In this document: piece after piece, positions 1-6,615 of the stretch
How the letters are laid out: the number at the start of each line of letters is the position of its first letter
How positions within the stretch are numbered: the first letter of the stretch is position 1
Assembly (NCBI GenBank): GCA_002067405.1
Contig: MVRP01000063.1
Span: 1-20,443, forward strand
Direction of reading: 5' to 3'
DNA: 20,443 nt
DNA from: Syntrophorhabdaceae bacterium PtaU1.Bin034
Lineage (GTDB): Bacteria; Desulfobacterota_G; Syntrophorhabdia; Syntrophorhabdales; WCHB1-27
Made by a program: the position numbers and the translations under genes
The notes under the pieces: model-generated
What the model saw: only the letters and a program-made list of their open reading frames with translations
The model's database searches: none
Told to the model about the DNA's origin: nothing

Positions 1-315
1 CAGCCGGCCGTCCGGCTGCCTTCGAGGCGAGAGATCGGACGGACCAAGTCCGATTAATCGGTTTTTGTCGGAGCAGCGCATCAGCTTTAATGCTGCTTCG
101 TTGCAATCTATGTAGGTGTTTTTTTCGGCATCCAACAGAAGGATGGGGTCTGCTGATTTCTCGAAGAGAAGCCGGAACTTTTCCTCGCTTTCTCGAAGCG
201 CCTGATCGGACTCTCTGTGTTCGACCTCCGCTTTCCGTAGCTCTTCAACTTGTTCGCGGAGTTTCAAAAGCTCGCTGAGAAGCTCGTCACTACTTTTATC
301 CTTGCCTTCCTCCAT
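1..315 (-). CDS. PAS-domain signalling protein, N-terminal part (runs off left edge)
   Basis: An open frame of 105 codons starts at ATG 315 and runs without a stop to base 1, so only the N-terminus is present. Residues 1-45 are acidic/basic, heptad-like coiled coil (SDELLSELLKLREQVEELRK) leading into the linker ESEEKFRLLFEKSADPILLL, which is the classic start of a PAS domain. LDAEKNTYIDCNEAALKLM continues the PAS core. No membrane segment or signal peptide precedes it, so a cytoplasmic sensor is likely. By analogy with this architecture the missing part is probably a histidine kinase or a GGDEF/HD-GYP output, but the window cannot decide. The sequence TAGGAT lies a few bases before the ATG and is only a modest ribosome site; a GTG directly before the ATG is an alternative start. 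The gene is divergent from the gene at 616. Confidence 0.85.
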   Translation of the reverse strand, partial: MEEGKDKSSDELLSELLKLREQVEELRKAEVEHRESDQALRESEEKFRLLFEKSADPILLLDAEKNTYIDCNEAALKLMRCSDKNRLIGLGPSDLSPRRQPDGRL

Positions 316-615
316 CACATCCTACAGGACCAGTCATCTATAGAAGTATGTCGCATTTCTTAGCTTTCTCATGACGACTGCATGAGACTTCTCGTCGGGA
401 AATCTGCTTTCCTCCAAGGTCTGTATTACATCAAACCACAGAGATAATACCATAAACCGAAATCCAATAGTTTTTATCTTTTTAGACCTTTTTAGATCAC
501 AACGTGATCCAACTTTGCTCAGGCTCTCTTTGCATAGAAGAGCTTAAGGTTAAACTCAGCCTCAGCGCCTCTCACGCCCCGGGCTCGCCCCGGAAAGCGG
601 GCGGCGGGAACGGCA
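316..615. other. Divergent intergenic region with inverted repeat
   Basis: This 300-base gap separates the leftward PAS gene from the rightward gene at 616 and holds no convincing gene. Bases 320-500 are clearly AT-richer than the flanks. A perfect 7-bp inverted repeat, TCTCATG - 7 bases - CATGAGA, lies at 367-387, inside the probable 5' leader of the PAS gene. On the minus strand TGGTATTAT (452 to 444) resembles an extended -10 box about 130 bases upstream of that gene, without a good -35. No clear promoter is visible for the rightward gene. Confidence 0.4.
367..387. repeat. 7-bp inverted repeat (operator or hairpin candidate)
   Basis: TCTCATG at 367-373 and CATGAGA at 381-387 are perfectly complementary around a 7-base spacer. 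The site lies 50-70 bases upstream of the PAS gene start at 315. It is not followed by a T-run on either strand, so it does not look like a terminator. It could be a regulator site or an RNA hairpin in the leader. Confidence 0.35.
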
Positions 616-1977
616 TTGCGTTTGACCGAGGAATGGGCGAAGGTGGACGGCCTGACGAGAAATGCTTATACAATCATTATGTCCATTCCTCCCGGTTTTC
701 ACGACCTGTCCTCTTTCGGTCTCGTCGAAGCGCTTCTCGGCCGTCGCTCGCGCCGGTTCTTTCTCGGCGCCGAAATCCCCGACGGGGTACTCGCCTTCAC
801 ATCGCAGCACGATCCTTTTCCCTTGTCCGAATTGGAAAAAATGATTGTCGTCACAGCCTGCGGGAGTAACACAAGCTGGCACCATCTTATTTACCGCGCC
901 CGGCGCTATGCGCCCTACCTCTCCAACTACTCAGGAGCAGCCGGGGGTCGGACCTTTCCCTCGGCGGCCGGCTTTCATACGAGTCAGACCTTCTTTACCG
1001 ATGACGAAGGTGTTTATTTTCTCGATGCGCGGGATGCCGTTGCTTTTGCCGAAAGGGAGGAGGATGGAAGCCTTAGCCTTGACCTCATCCTGGAAGGCGT
1101 AAGAAATCGTGTCAAAAAGCTTGAGGATGGTCGTCTCGGTCTGCCGGCAAAAGTCCCCTCCACGGAACCGCACAATACCTGGGTAGCGAACCAACCCGGC
1201 ACGCTTCTTGTGATCCCTGTGGGCGACCTTGCCCAGCATGTCCTCCTCAACATCTTCTACATGCTTCAAAACGGTCTTGTTTTAAGCGATGACGTCAACA
1301 GGCGGGCCATCCCGGGAATCGAAAGGTTCAAATCTCTTCAGGACAACGACAGAACCTGGCCCCTCACCTTTGTAGAACAATGGTCGATGGCCGAATTAAC
1401 GGCAGAGCTTGCCACAAGCTGTTATGCGGGGGCCCTCATGCTTCAGGCCATGGGCCTGGGTGGCTGGATGTTCAACGGTCTTGATCCATTCAGCGTTCTT
1501 GGGGCAAGCGGCGACCCGGCCGTTCCCGGTCTCAGGTTCCGCTACGACACGAACGATCTCTGGCCCTACCCCAATCCTACCGGCCTGGCCGGCATCATGG
1601 AAGGGTACTGCCCTCCCCATTATGTGAATATGAGGGCTGCCGTGGACGCAGTACACGAACGAAAGTTCGGCCCGGGAGGTCCTTTCCACCCCGATACTCC
1701 GGGCCCCTGGAAAGACTCGCCAAAGGTGCGCTCCGCGGCCCAGGTCCACAGCGAGGATTTCAAAGAGTGTGTCGCGCTTCAGGCCCAATACGTCTTCGAC
1801 ACCTTCGGGAAATTCCCCGGAACGGTCCCCTCGATGTTCGTCATCACCTATCTTCAGGCGCACCATATAGATCTCGAGTTCTACGACACGTTCTTCAGCC
1901 CCGGCGCTTACCTCGAAACGCACGCGAAGCACATGAGCCGGTGGCACAGCCACAAAAGCGTAGAGACTGAGATCTGA
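616..1977 (+). CDS. Nitroreductase/SagB-like putative flavoprotein (unassigned function)
   Basis: This long frame shows typical coding character, but I do not recognise a named family for the whole protein. Several stretches resemble FMN-dependent nitroreductases of the SagB/ThcOx type. They are GRRSRRF (residues 42-48), like the N-terminal RRSxRxF phosphate-binding motif; PLSELEKMI following it; GRTFPSAAG (111-119), like the RTxPSAGA motif; EGVYFLDARDA (131-141), like the GxYxYD strand; and LQAMGLGGWMF (276-286), like the C-terminal LxAxxLGLG helix. If correct, it would be a cytosolic oxidoreductase. There is no signal peptide or membrane segment. At 453 residues it is much longer than a simple nitroreductase (about 200). 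The listed start is TTG; an ATG at 679 (residue 22), just before the conserved-looking part, is equally possible. Neither has a strong ribosome site. No operon partner follows. Confidence 0.75.
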   Translation: MRLTEEWAKVDGLTRNAYTIIMSIPPGFHDLSSFGLVEALLGRRSRRFFLGAEIPDGVLAFTSQHDPFPLSELEKMIVVTACGSNTSWHHLIYRARRYAPYLSNYSGAAGGRTFPSAAGFHTSQTFFTDDEGVYFLDARDAVAFAEREEDGSLSLDLILEGVRNRVKKLEDGRLGLPAKVPSTEPHNTWVANQPGTLLVIPVGDLAQHVLLNIFYMLQNGLVLSDDVNRRAIPGIERFKSLQDNDRTWPLTFVEQWSMAELTAELATSCYAGALMLQAMGLGGWMFNGLDPFSVLGASGDPAVPGLRFRYDTNDLWPYPNPTGLAGIMEGYCPPHYVNMRAAVDAVHERKFGPGGPFHPDTPGPWKDSPKVRSAAQVHSEDFKECVALQAQYVFDTFGKFPGTVPSMFVITYLQAHHIDLEFYDTFFSPGAYLETHAKHMSRWHSHKSVETEI

Positions 1978-2070
1978 ATCTCACGGAGTCTGATTCGCCG
2001 GCCATCGTGCCGTGCTCCCGAAAAAAATGTCGTCCCGGTCCCACCTGCTCCCGGCAATCCCAAAAATATG

Positions 2071-2098
2071 TTGACATGAGTCATTTCAGCGTGATAAT
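2071..2098 (+). promoter_or_regulatory. Strong sigma70-type promoter for the leader ORF and rlpA
   Basis: A perfect TTGACA at 2071-2076 is separated by 16 bases from GATAAT at 2093-2098, which matches the -10 consensus at five of six positions. Transcription would start near 2105, leaving a leader of about 70 bases before the small ORF at 2174. This is among the best promoter matches in the window. Confidence 0.65.
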
Positions 2099-2173
2099 TA
2101 CACTTTGCCCAAGGCGAAGCTTTCCCTAGTGCTGATTTAACTCATTCAGGACAACACCGGCTAGGAGGTGCTA

Positions 2174-2248
2174 ATGGAATCCACGCCTTATCCCCTGTCT
2201 CCTGGAAAGGGTTTTCCCATTCCGTCAGTTCCGGACTTCCCGTACTGA
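2174..2248 (+). CDS. 24-codon proline-rich leader ORF upstream of rlpA
   Basis: ATG 2174 is preceded by TAGGAGGTGCTA, an excellent ribosome site at good spacing. The frame encodes 24 residues ending in TGA (2246-2248), with seven prolines, most of them in the second half (for example PIPSVPDFPY at the C-terminus). The stop is one base from the GTG at 2250 that begins the lipoprotein frame. That lipoprotein start has no ribosome site of its own, so translation is probably coupled. It could be a regulatory leader peptide or simply the ribosome-loading site for rlpA. A short CACC/GGTG pairing (around 2154-2157 with 2167-2170) could partly hide the ribosome site. No homologue is known to me. Confidence 0.5.
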   Translation: MESTPYPLSPGKGFPIPSVPDFPY

Positions 2249-2249
2249 C

Positions 2250-3092
2250 GTGAAGATGCCTATCGTCCGCTACACATTTCTGTTCGTGCTGCTATGTTTG
2301 TTCGGCTGCGCGTCATACAATCAGAAACCGGAACCGTTAGAACAACCTTCTCTTTGCCCGCCGAGCCGGAGCCCAGAACCACCCAAACAAGAACCTGACG
2401 GGATTATTCCTCCCGAACCGCCAAAACCGGCACAGGAGTCTTACAGATCAGGCAGAAAAAACAGAAAGGGGAAGCCATACTCGATTAAAGGCAAGACCTA
2501 TTACCCTTTGTTGACGGCCCATGGTTATGAGGAAAAAGGTATTGCCTCCTGGTACGGACCCTCGTTTCACGGGCGCAGAACCTCTTGCGGGGAAGTATTC
2601 GATATGCACAAGGTCTCCGCAGCTCACAAGCTCCTTCCAATGCATACAAGGGTGCAAGTGACCAACCTCGAAAACGGAAAGAGCATCTCTCTCGTGGTGA
2701 ACGACAGGGGACCCTTTGTGACGGGGAGAGTACTCGACTTATCGTATGGAGCAGCACAATGCCTGGGCCTCCTTGAAAAAGGCCTGGCCAGGGTTTCCAT
2801 TCACACCTCCGGGCATATCCAGGGGCAGAAAAACAACGACCTGACCGGACCGTTTTTCGTTCATATCGGTTCTTTCGAGAAAAAGGCCGATTGTGTCTAC
2901 CTGCTCGAAGACATGAAATCGCTCAGGTACAAGACTTCCCTTACAAAAGTGATCAAATCGGACAGAGACGGTGAGATTCGTTGGAGAGTGGAGTTGGGAC
3001 CCTACAAATCGATGTCCGCCGCCAATAAAGCACACTCCAAAGTGGTCAGGGACTATCCTTCGGCCTTCGTAGTCGCACCCGACAATAGATAG
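2250..3092 (+). CDS. rlpA: RlpA-family septal lipoprotein with DPBB and SPOR domains
   Basis: The N-terminus is a lipoprotein signal: a hydrophobic core (FLFVLLCLFG) followed by Cys20 in the lipobox LFGC. A proline-rich linker (about 25-70) follows. Residues ~97-190 form the double-psi beta-barrel of RlpA: GIASWYGPSFHGRRTSCGE, then SAAHKLLPMHTRVQVTN and VNDRGPFVTGRVLDLS. These contain the conserved His and Asp that correspond to the active site of lytic RlpA proteins. Residues ~202-275 form a SPOR domain (FFVHIGSFEKK ... RWRVELGPY), which binds denuded glycan at the septum. The expected role is an outer-membrane-anchored lytic transglycosylase acting during cell separation. The start is GTG 2250, with ATG 2256 as the alternative; both depend on coupling to the leader ORF that ends at 2248. 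Confidence 0.93.
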   Translation: MKMPIVRYTFLFVLLCLFGCASYNQKPEPLEQPSLCPPSRSPEPPKQEPDGIIPPEPPKPAQESYRSGRKNRKGKPYSIKGKTYYPLLTAHGYEEKGIASWYGPSFHGRRTSCGEVFDMHKVSAAHKLLPMHTRVQVTNLENGKSISLVVNDRGPFVTGRVLDLSYGAAQCLGLLEKGLARVSIHTSGHIQGQKNNDLTGPFFVHIGSFEKKADCVYLLEDMKSLRYKTSLTKVIKSDRDGEIRWRVELGPYKSMSAANKAHSKVVRDYPSAFVVAPDNR

Positions 3093-3103
3093 TCGCACGG
3101 TAC

Positions 3104-3200
3104 AAGATCACCCCCAGTCGGGGTCTTTCGCGTCCGGCTCCCGGAATCACCACGGGCAGGAAGGTGCCCGACTTACGGCCCGCAGTCCGAAGTCAGCCTG
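3104..3200. repeat. Nested inverted repeats between convergent genes
   Basis: The gap between the convergent rlpA and DUF3243 genes is unusually foldable. ACCCC/GGGGT (5-bp stem, 5-base loop) lies at about 3105-3119 and is followed by CTTTCG. CGGGCA/TGCCCG (6-bp stem, loop GGAAGG) lies at 3153-3170. A further imperfect pairing, GACTTaCGG with CCGAAGTC, follows it. None has a proper T-run, so rho-independent termination is only weakly supported. A bidirectional terminator is the simplest reading. Confidence 0.35.
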
Positions 3201-3209
3201 CCCGCACTG

Positions 3210-3533
3210 TCATTGGGCCATCATTTTAAAGATCACCGACGCCATCGCCTTCCGCTCCTGCTCCGTCCCGGCCTGCCACATCTCCTTCAGGAGTCGCTCT
3301 TCAGGTGTTGACGCGCACACCTTCTCGGCCAGGTAATTCGAGACCTCCCGTGCGGTGTCTCTTATCTCTTCGTCCTTCATGCCCACGTTTCTTGCTTGTT
3401 CGATAGCCGATTTTACCGATTTCCGCCACGTATTCCAGTCCTTCATGAAGTCCATTCCCTCCATGCACTTCATAGCCACATCCTTGCGACTTTGCTTTTC
3501 CGCTTTGTCTCCCGTCTTCTTGCTCTCCGCCAT
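3210..3533 (-). CDS. DUF3243 family small protein
   Basis: The C-terminal 75 residues match the pattern of DUF3243, a small helical family also found in Bacillus (YmfJ). The matching features are a Trp-rich start (DWNTWRKSVKSAIEQARNVG), then GMKDEEIRDTAREVSNYLAEKV, PEERLLKEMWQ and a C-terminal EQERKAMASVIFKMM. About 30 lysine-rich residues precede the domain. The function of the family is unknown. The ATG at 3533 is preceded by AAAGGAGG at ideal spacing. A perfect TTGACA lies upstream on the minus strand (3595 to 3590), but no good -10 box follows it. The gene is convergent with rlpA and divergent from the repeat-protein gene at 3770. No signal peptide is seen, so the protein is probably cytoplasmic. 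Confidence 0.88.
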   Translation of the reverse strand: MAESKKTGDKAEKQSRKDVAMKCMEGMDFMKDWNTWRKSVKSAIEQARNVGMKDEEIRDTAREVSNYLAEKVCASTPEERLLKEMWQAGTEQERKAMASVIFKMMAQ

Positions 3534-3769
3534 TTCTGTTGCCTCCTTTGAATTCGGTGTTAATAGAACCTGTTTATTCGGCTTTTCTTTGTCAATAAGA
3601 GCCGTCGCGACATACCTTCACCCGGGTCCTCCCCCTTGACATTTTTCTGCGGCGTCCTTTCATTTAGACGAGCTACAGAGCGGACAAAGGCGGATGAAAA
3701 CGGCTTATCCATGGTGATCTGCGGTAAAGGACGCTCTAAGAGTACTGTTTAAACAAAGGAGGCCAAAAG

Positions 3770-4012
3770 ATGAAAAGACTCGTTGTGGTAGCATTGGCGT
3801 TGTTCTTCGGCGTTGCCTTTGTAGCCCAGGGCATGGCCCAGACAACAACGGAGAAGGCGAAGGAGGCTGGTCGCGCCGCAAAGGAAGAGACCACGAAAGC
3901 GGGGCAGACAGGTAAGGAGAAGGCGAAAGAAACGGGACAGGCAGCCAAAGAGAAGACGAAGGGGGCAGAAAAGACAACTAAGGAAAAGATGAAGGATGCG
4001 GGGAGTAAATAA
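3770..4012 (+). CDS. Secreted LEA-like protein of 11-residue repeats
   Basis: The product is 80 residues. Residues 1-23 are a clear signal peptide (KR followed by a hydrophobic core, cleavage after GMA). The mature part is almost entirely 11-residue repeats: KAKEAGRAAKE (29-39), ETTKAGQTGKE (40-50), KAKETGQAAKE (51-61), KTKGAEKTTKE (62-72) and a partial KMKDAGSK (73-80). The repeat resembles the group 3 LEA motif (TAQAAKEKAGE) and should form an amphipathic, highly charged helix or stay disordered until dried or bound. The likely site is the periplasm, with a possible stress-protectant or envelope-associated role (inference). The ribosome site AAAGGAGG precedes the ATG. A perfect TTGACA lies at 3636-3641 with only a weak -10. 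A short GACC/GGTC hairpin followed by CTTCCCTT just after the stop could be a weak terminator. Confidence 0.88.
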   Translation: MKRLVVVALALFFGVAFVAQGMAQTTTEKAKEAGRAAKEETTKAGQTGKEKAKETGQAAKEKTKGAEKTTKEKMKDAGSK

Positions 4013-4160
4013 GAGACAGTAAAGCGACCAGAATACGGTCTTCCCTTCTCCTCGTCCAGTACTTTAACCTGTTCAAGGTTGACGTGGCGCCGTGTAAATC
4101 TGTGCCCGAACCCGCCATCCGTACCCCGATGTATGAGGACGCGAAGAAACAGTACAACGA

Positions 4161-4475
4161 TCACTTGATCTTCTTGTCCCTGAGATCGAGAACCCGGGTG
4201 TTACTGTCATCTGCACCGTCGTAATCGACTATCCTGAAATCCGATTCTTCTGTCTTCTTCTCGATAGCCTCGCTGATGGCTTCATACAGGCAGGCCATGC
4301 CGCACACGTGAGAAAATCCCTCGTCCAGGCAACCGTCAACGCAACTCGAGACGGTAATCACCCACTTCTTGGAAGAGGCGCCAGCATTATCTTCACTTAT
4401 CCGAATGCCGAAACTACCTTCATCCAATTCAAATTCCCTGGTACAGACGTCGCAAACTCCCTTGCGTTTTATCAT
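4161..4475 (-). CDS. Small cysteine-rich, probably metal-binding protein
   Basis: The product is about 104 residues with no recognised family. Near the N-terminus is CDVC (CxxC), and in the middle come SSCVDGC and VCGMACLYEAI (two CxxxC pairs), giving six cysteines. This suggests a zinc-ribbon or treble-clef-like fold, or an iron-binding site. The second Cys pair sits at the start of a helix (ACLYEAISEAIEKK), as in treble clefs. The C-terminus is acidic, then basic. ATG 4475 is preferred because GAGGGG lies eight bases upstream. A GTG three codons earlier (4484) overlaps that ribosome site and is less likely. There is no signal peptide. It stands alone, transcribed leftward, with its 3' end facing the repeat-protein gene. 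Confidence 0.75.
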   Translation of the reverse strand: MIKRKGVCDVCTREFELDEGSFGIRISEDNAGASSKKWVITVSSCVDGCLDEGFSHVCGMACLYEAISEAIEKKTEESDFRIVDYDGADDSNTRVLDLRDKKIK

Positions 4476-4848
4476 GTCGCTCACCCCTCATTCGATAATT
4501 TGACCGCGTTCGCCCAACACTGCGATCTCTAAACTGTAAGATAACATTTCTTCTCCTACGTTTCTTGTGTGATCGCATGACAAGAAAAGTTAATTAACGA
4601 CGGTTTCCGCGAGAACCTCCTGAAAGGATGCGCCTCGCTTTTTCTCTCCGTATATTTTCTTACACATCGTAATGATGACAGAGCCTGATCCCGCCAAGAT
4701 TTGCTTGCTATCAGTTAAACGAGATAGCCAGCGAGGTTGCCCCGTCCGCCAATCCGGCGCACCGGGTCGTTCAGCTTAGAGGTCAATTCCTTCCTTGTTC
4801 AGCCGTGCCTTAATACGCTCCATCAGGGGCCGTTTGAATCTCTCACCC
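4476..4848. other. Intergenic region without a convincing gene
   Basis: The 373 bases between the Cys-rich gene and the small basic gene hold no frame with both a start and a ribosome site. On the minus strand, just after the basic gene stop, a short open stretch ending at 4776 (TAA) reads RPLMERIKARLNKEGIDL at its end. It looks protein-like but lacks a start and may be a decayed remnant. The part near 4500-4700 is AT-rich. No tRNA, terminator with a T-run, or longer repeat was found. Confidence 0.4.
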
Positions 4849-5058
4849 CTAAAGATCCAGCTCTTCGATTTTCTCTTTCAGTGTTTCTAAATCAGATTCC
4901 TCAAGTGCAGGTCTGACCACGTTGCGGGAGCCCCGAAAGAACTGATATCTCCCCGTAGTGCGGTTTTTGCGGATATTGCCTTTGTGAGAGGGCCCTTTTC
5001 GTACCTGCAGCAACCATCCGCCCGTCATGGATCCTTTAACATACTCGTATTTGCCCAT
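4849..5058 (-). CDS. Small basic hypothetical protein
   Basis: The product is 69 residues from ATG 5058 and is not recognised. It starts MGKYEYVKGSMTGGWLLQVR and continues with a Lys/Arg/Gly-rich segment (KGPSHKGNIRKNRTTGRYQF). It ends with an acidic helix (DLETLKEKIEELDL). The aromatic/glycine pattern suggests a small beta-rich nucleic-acid-binding fold, but this is a guess. Two upstream in-frame ATGs (5082 and 5091) would add up to 11 residues. They are less likely because AAGGG sits seven bases before ATG 5058, and because a TATGAT -10-like box (5101 to 5096) would place transcription start after them. It lies just downstream of the DUF4129 gene on the same strand but is about 135 bases away, so it may be separately transcribed. 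Confidence 0.6.
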   Translation of the reverse strand: MGKYEYVKGSMTGGWLLQVRKGPSHKGNIRKNRTTGRYQFFRGSRNVVRPALEESDLETLKEKIEELDL

Positions 5059-5193
5059 CTGTTTGCCCTTCCTCCCAGTCATTCCGGTCATTTATATCAT
5101 ACCGGGGCGAGTCTTCGACAGGGGCTTTATGTGCCGGCTTCAGCAAAGAGGAGCACATGCGGAACCGCCGGCAAAGCCACCTTTTCTTTTTCT

Positions 5194-6615
5194 TTAACCC
5201 GTCTTTGCCTTCCCGACCCCCAGAAACCTCGCTTTAAGCCTTAACGGCCAATACGCGGGGCTGAGCAACATCTTTACTGCCCGGCCGACATTTGCGAGGA
5301 CGAGGCCGGATGCCCCTTCTTCCCCGTAAACCTCTTTGTTGTAGGCTTTGACGATCAGGTCTATTTCCGGGCCGAGCCGGGGGAAAAAGCTTTGAAGCCG
5401 GTGCCCGAACTCCGAAGGGGTCTCGCTTGTCATCGGAGAAATGCCGGTTCGCGAGCTCCACCGAAGGAGAACACCGTAAACCTCCGCTGCTCCCCGGTAG
5501 CCCTTCACGAACCGTGTTGCCCGCAAGACCGTTAACATCAGCAAATCCCAGCCGGACTTGAGCCGGTCAAAAAAGCAATTGTTTTGCTCACCCCCCGCCT
5601 TGTCTTTGCCGGTCCTTGACCACAGCCACTTCACCACGACAAAGACGGCAACGGCAAGGCCGCCGATGAGCAGCGCCCCGCTCATCCCCATCATGCCCCA
5701 GCCCAGTGCCTTTTCCACCAGCTCGGCCCACCGGCTGCCCTCAAACCACGGCGACAAACTCCATTCATGCGTCCCGCGGGGCGGGGCGGCGGGAGGCTCA
5801 GGTCTCACTCCGCCGGCGCGAAATACCACGCGCAGCACCCACTCGATAAAGGGCATCGACGAACCGGCGACGGTCTTGATTGCGGCATTTGCTCCTTGCG
5901 CCGCAGCACCAAGGGCCGGCATCAAAAAGAGGACAAGCCCTCCGAAGAAAAAAAGCACTAACGACATGAGCCCTGCGATCAGTCCCATCCCGCGGTAACC
6001 GGGCAAAAAACCTTTTAGTCCGTCACCCTGTATTTTTGATATGCCGATTGCAAAGAGGCTGAAGAACAAAAATGCCGGAGCGAGAATGGCGGATAAGCCG
6101 TCGTCTATCTTCTGATTTCCCTTTACCAGCAACGCGAGCTTCAGCAGGAAAAGACAGAAAAAGGCAGCGAGCCCGATATCGAAACGGGAACAGACAGCGT
6201 AGTAGGTTCTTGCCCTCCTTGCATGCGCGGCTCCGCTCAGCCAGAACATAAGGGTCCAAAAGAGGACCAGGATGAGCCGCGTCCACTCCGGGAAACCCCC
6301 GGGGGAACTGAAGAGACTCCCGAGCCAGGCCGTGTCGAAAAAAGGGTATGCGGAATAGCCGGTAACATGGACCGCTTTCAGGGCAATACACGCAAAACCG
6401 GCCGCGTGAAAGGCCACAAGGTAGACAACCCGGAACCCCTTGCCGGCCGAAAAACCGGTGATCAGTGAGGCCAGGATAAACGAGGACAGCGCTTCCACGA
6501 AAGGAAACGGCCGATGGGTTGCCGCAAGCATCGTGGCGATCGCCCATGCATAAAGCCACGAGACCTCGACGCATGAACCGGCTGCGTTCAGGATTATGGT
6601 CATCCTGCTTTTCAC
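5194..6615 (-). CDS. DUF4129 membrane protein of the MoxR-DUF58 operon
   Basis: The 473-residue product has about six or seven hydrophobic segments in its first 250 residues. A proline-rich extracytoplasmic stretch follows (about 270-300), then one more membrane helix (around 315-335) and a C-terminal cytoplasmic DUF4129 domain. The DUF4129 signature is visible as YGVLLRWSSRTGI, TPSEFGHRL, and IDLIVKAYNKEVYGEE. In related operons this domain is usually fused behind a transglutaminase core (TgpA type); no transglutaminase Cys-His-Asp region is visible here. The start is GTG 6615, overlapping the DUF58 stop (GTGA), with GGAGG about ten bases upstream. The last gene of the operon, it probably works with MoxR and DUF58 in envelope or protein-complex assembly; the precise role is unknown. 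Confidence 0.87.
   Translation of the reverse strand: MKSRMTIILNAAGSCVEVSWLYAWAIATMLAATHRPFPFVEALSSFILASLITGFSAGKGFRVVYLVAFHAAGFACIALKAVHVTGYSAYPFFDTAWLGSLFSSPGGFPEWTRLILVLFWTLMFWLSGAAHARRARTYYAVCSRFDIGLAAFFCLFLLKLALLVKGNQKIDDGLSAILAPAFLFFSLFAIGISKIQGDGLKGFLPGYRGMGLIAGLMSLVLFFFGGLVLFLMPALGAAAQGANAAIKTVAGSSMPFIEWVLRVVFRAGGVRPEPPAAPPRGTHEWSLSPWFEGSRWAELVEKALGWGMMGMSGALLIGGLAVAVFVVVKWLWSRTGKDKAGGEQNNCFFDRLKSGWDLLMLTVLRATRFVKGYRGAAEVYGVLLRWSSRTGISPMTSETPSEFGHRLQSFFPRLGPEIDLIVKAYNKEVYGEEGASGLVLANVGRAVKMLLSPAYWPLRLKARFLGVGKAKTG

Noticed and set aside
2105..2173. Possible riboswitch (cyclic di-GMP type) in the rlpA leader
   Set aside because: The conserved GEMM blocks are absent and the segment before the ribosome site is too short for the known classes.
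3153..3170. CGGGCA/TGCCCG hairpin as a rho-independent terminator
   Set aside because: There is no T-run on either side, so it is listed only as part of a foldable intergenic segment.
3736..4164. 142-codon minus-strand frame antisense to the 11-residue-repeat gene
   Set aside because: It consists of hydrophobic Phe/Ser/Ala/Val repeats that mirror the Lys/Glu repeats on the other strand, as expected of a shadow frame.
4070..4210. Short plus-strand frame starting GTG with a protein-like stretch (CKSVPEPAIRTPMYEDAKKQ) after the repeat-protein gene
   Set aside because: The ribosome site is weak, the frame is only about 46 codons and its second half is antisense to the Cys-rich gene. It may be a remnant but cannot be supported.
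4776..4840. Minus-strand open stretch ending RIKARLNKEGIDL just after the small basic gene
   Set aside because: No start with a ribosome site, and a stop separates it from anything upstream; at best a decayed fragment.
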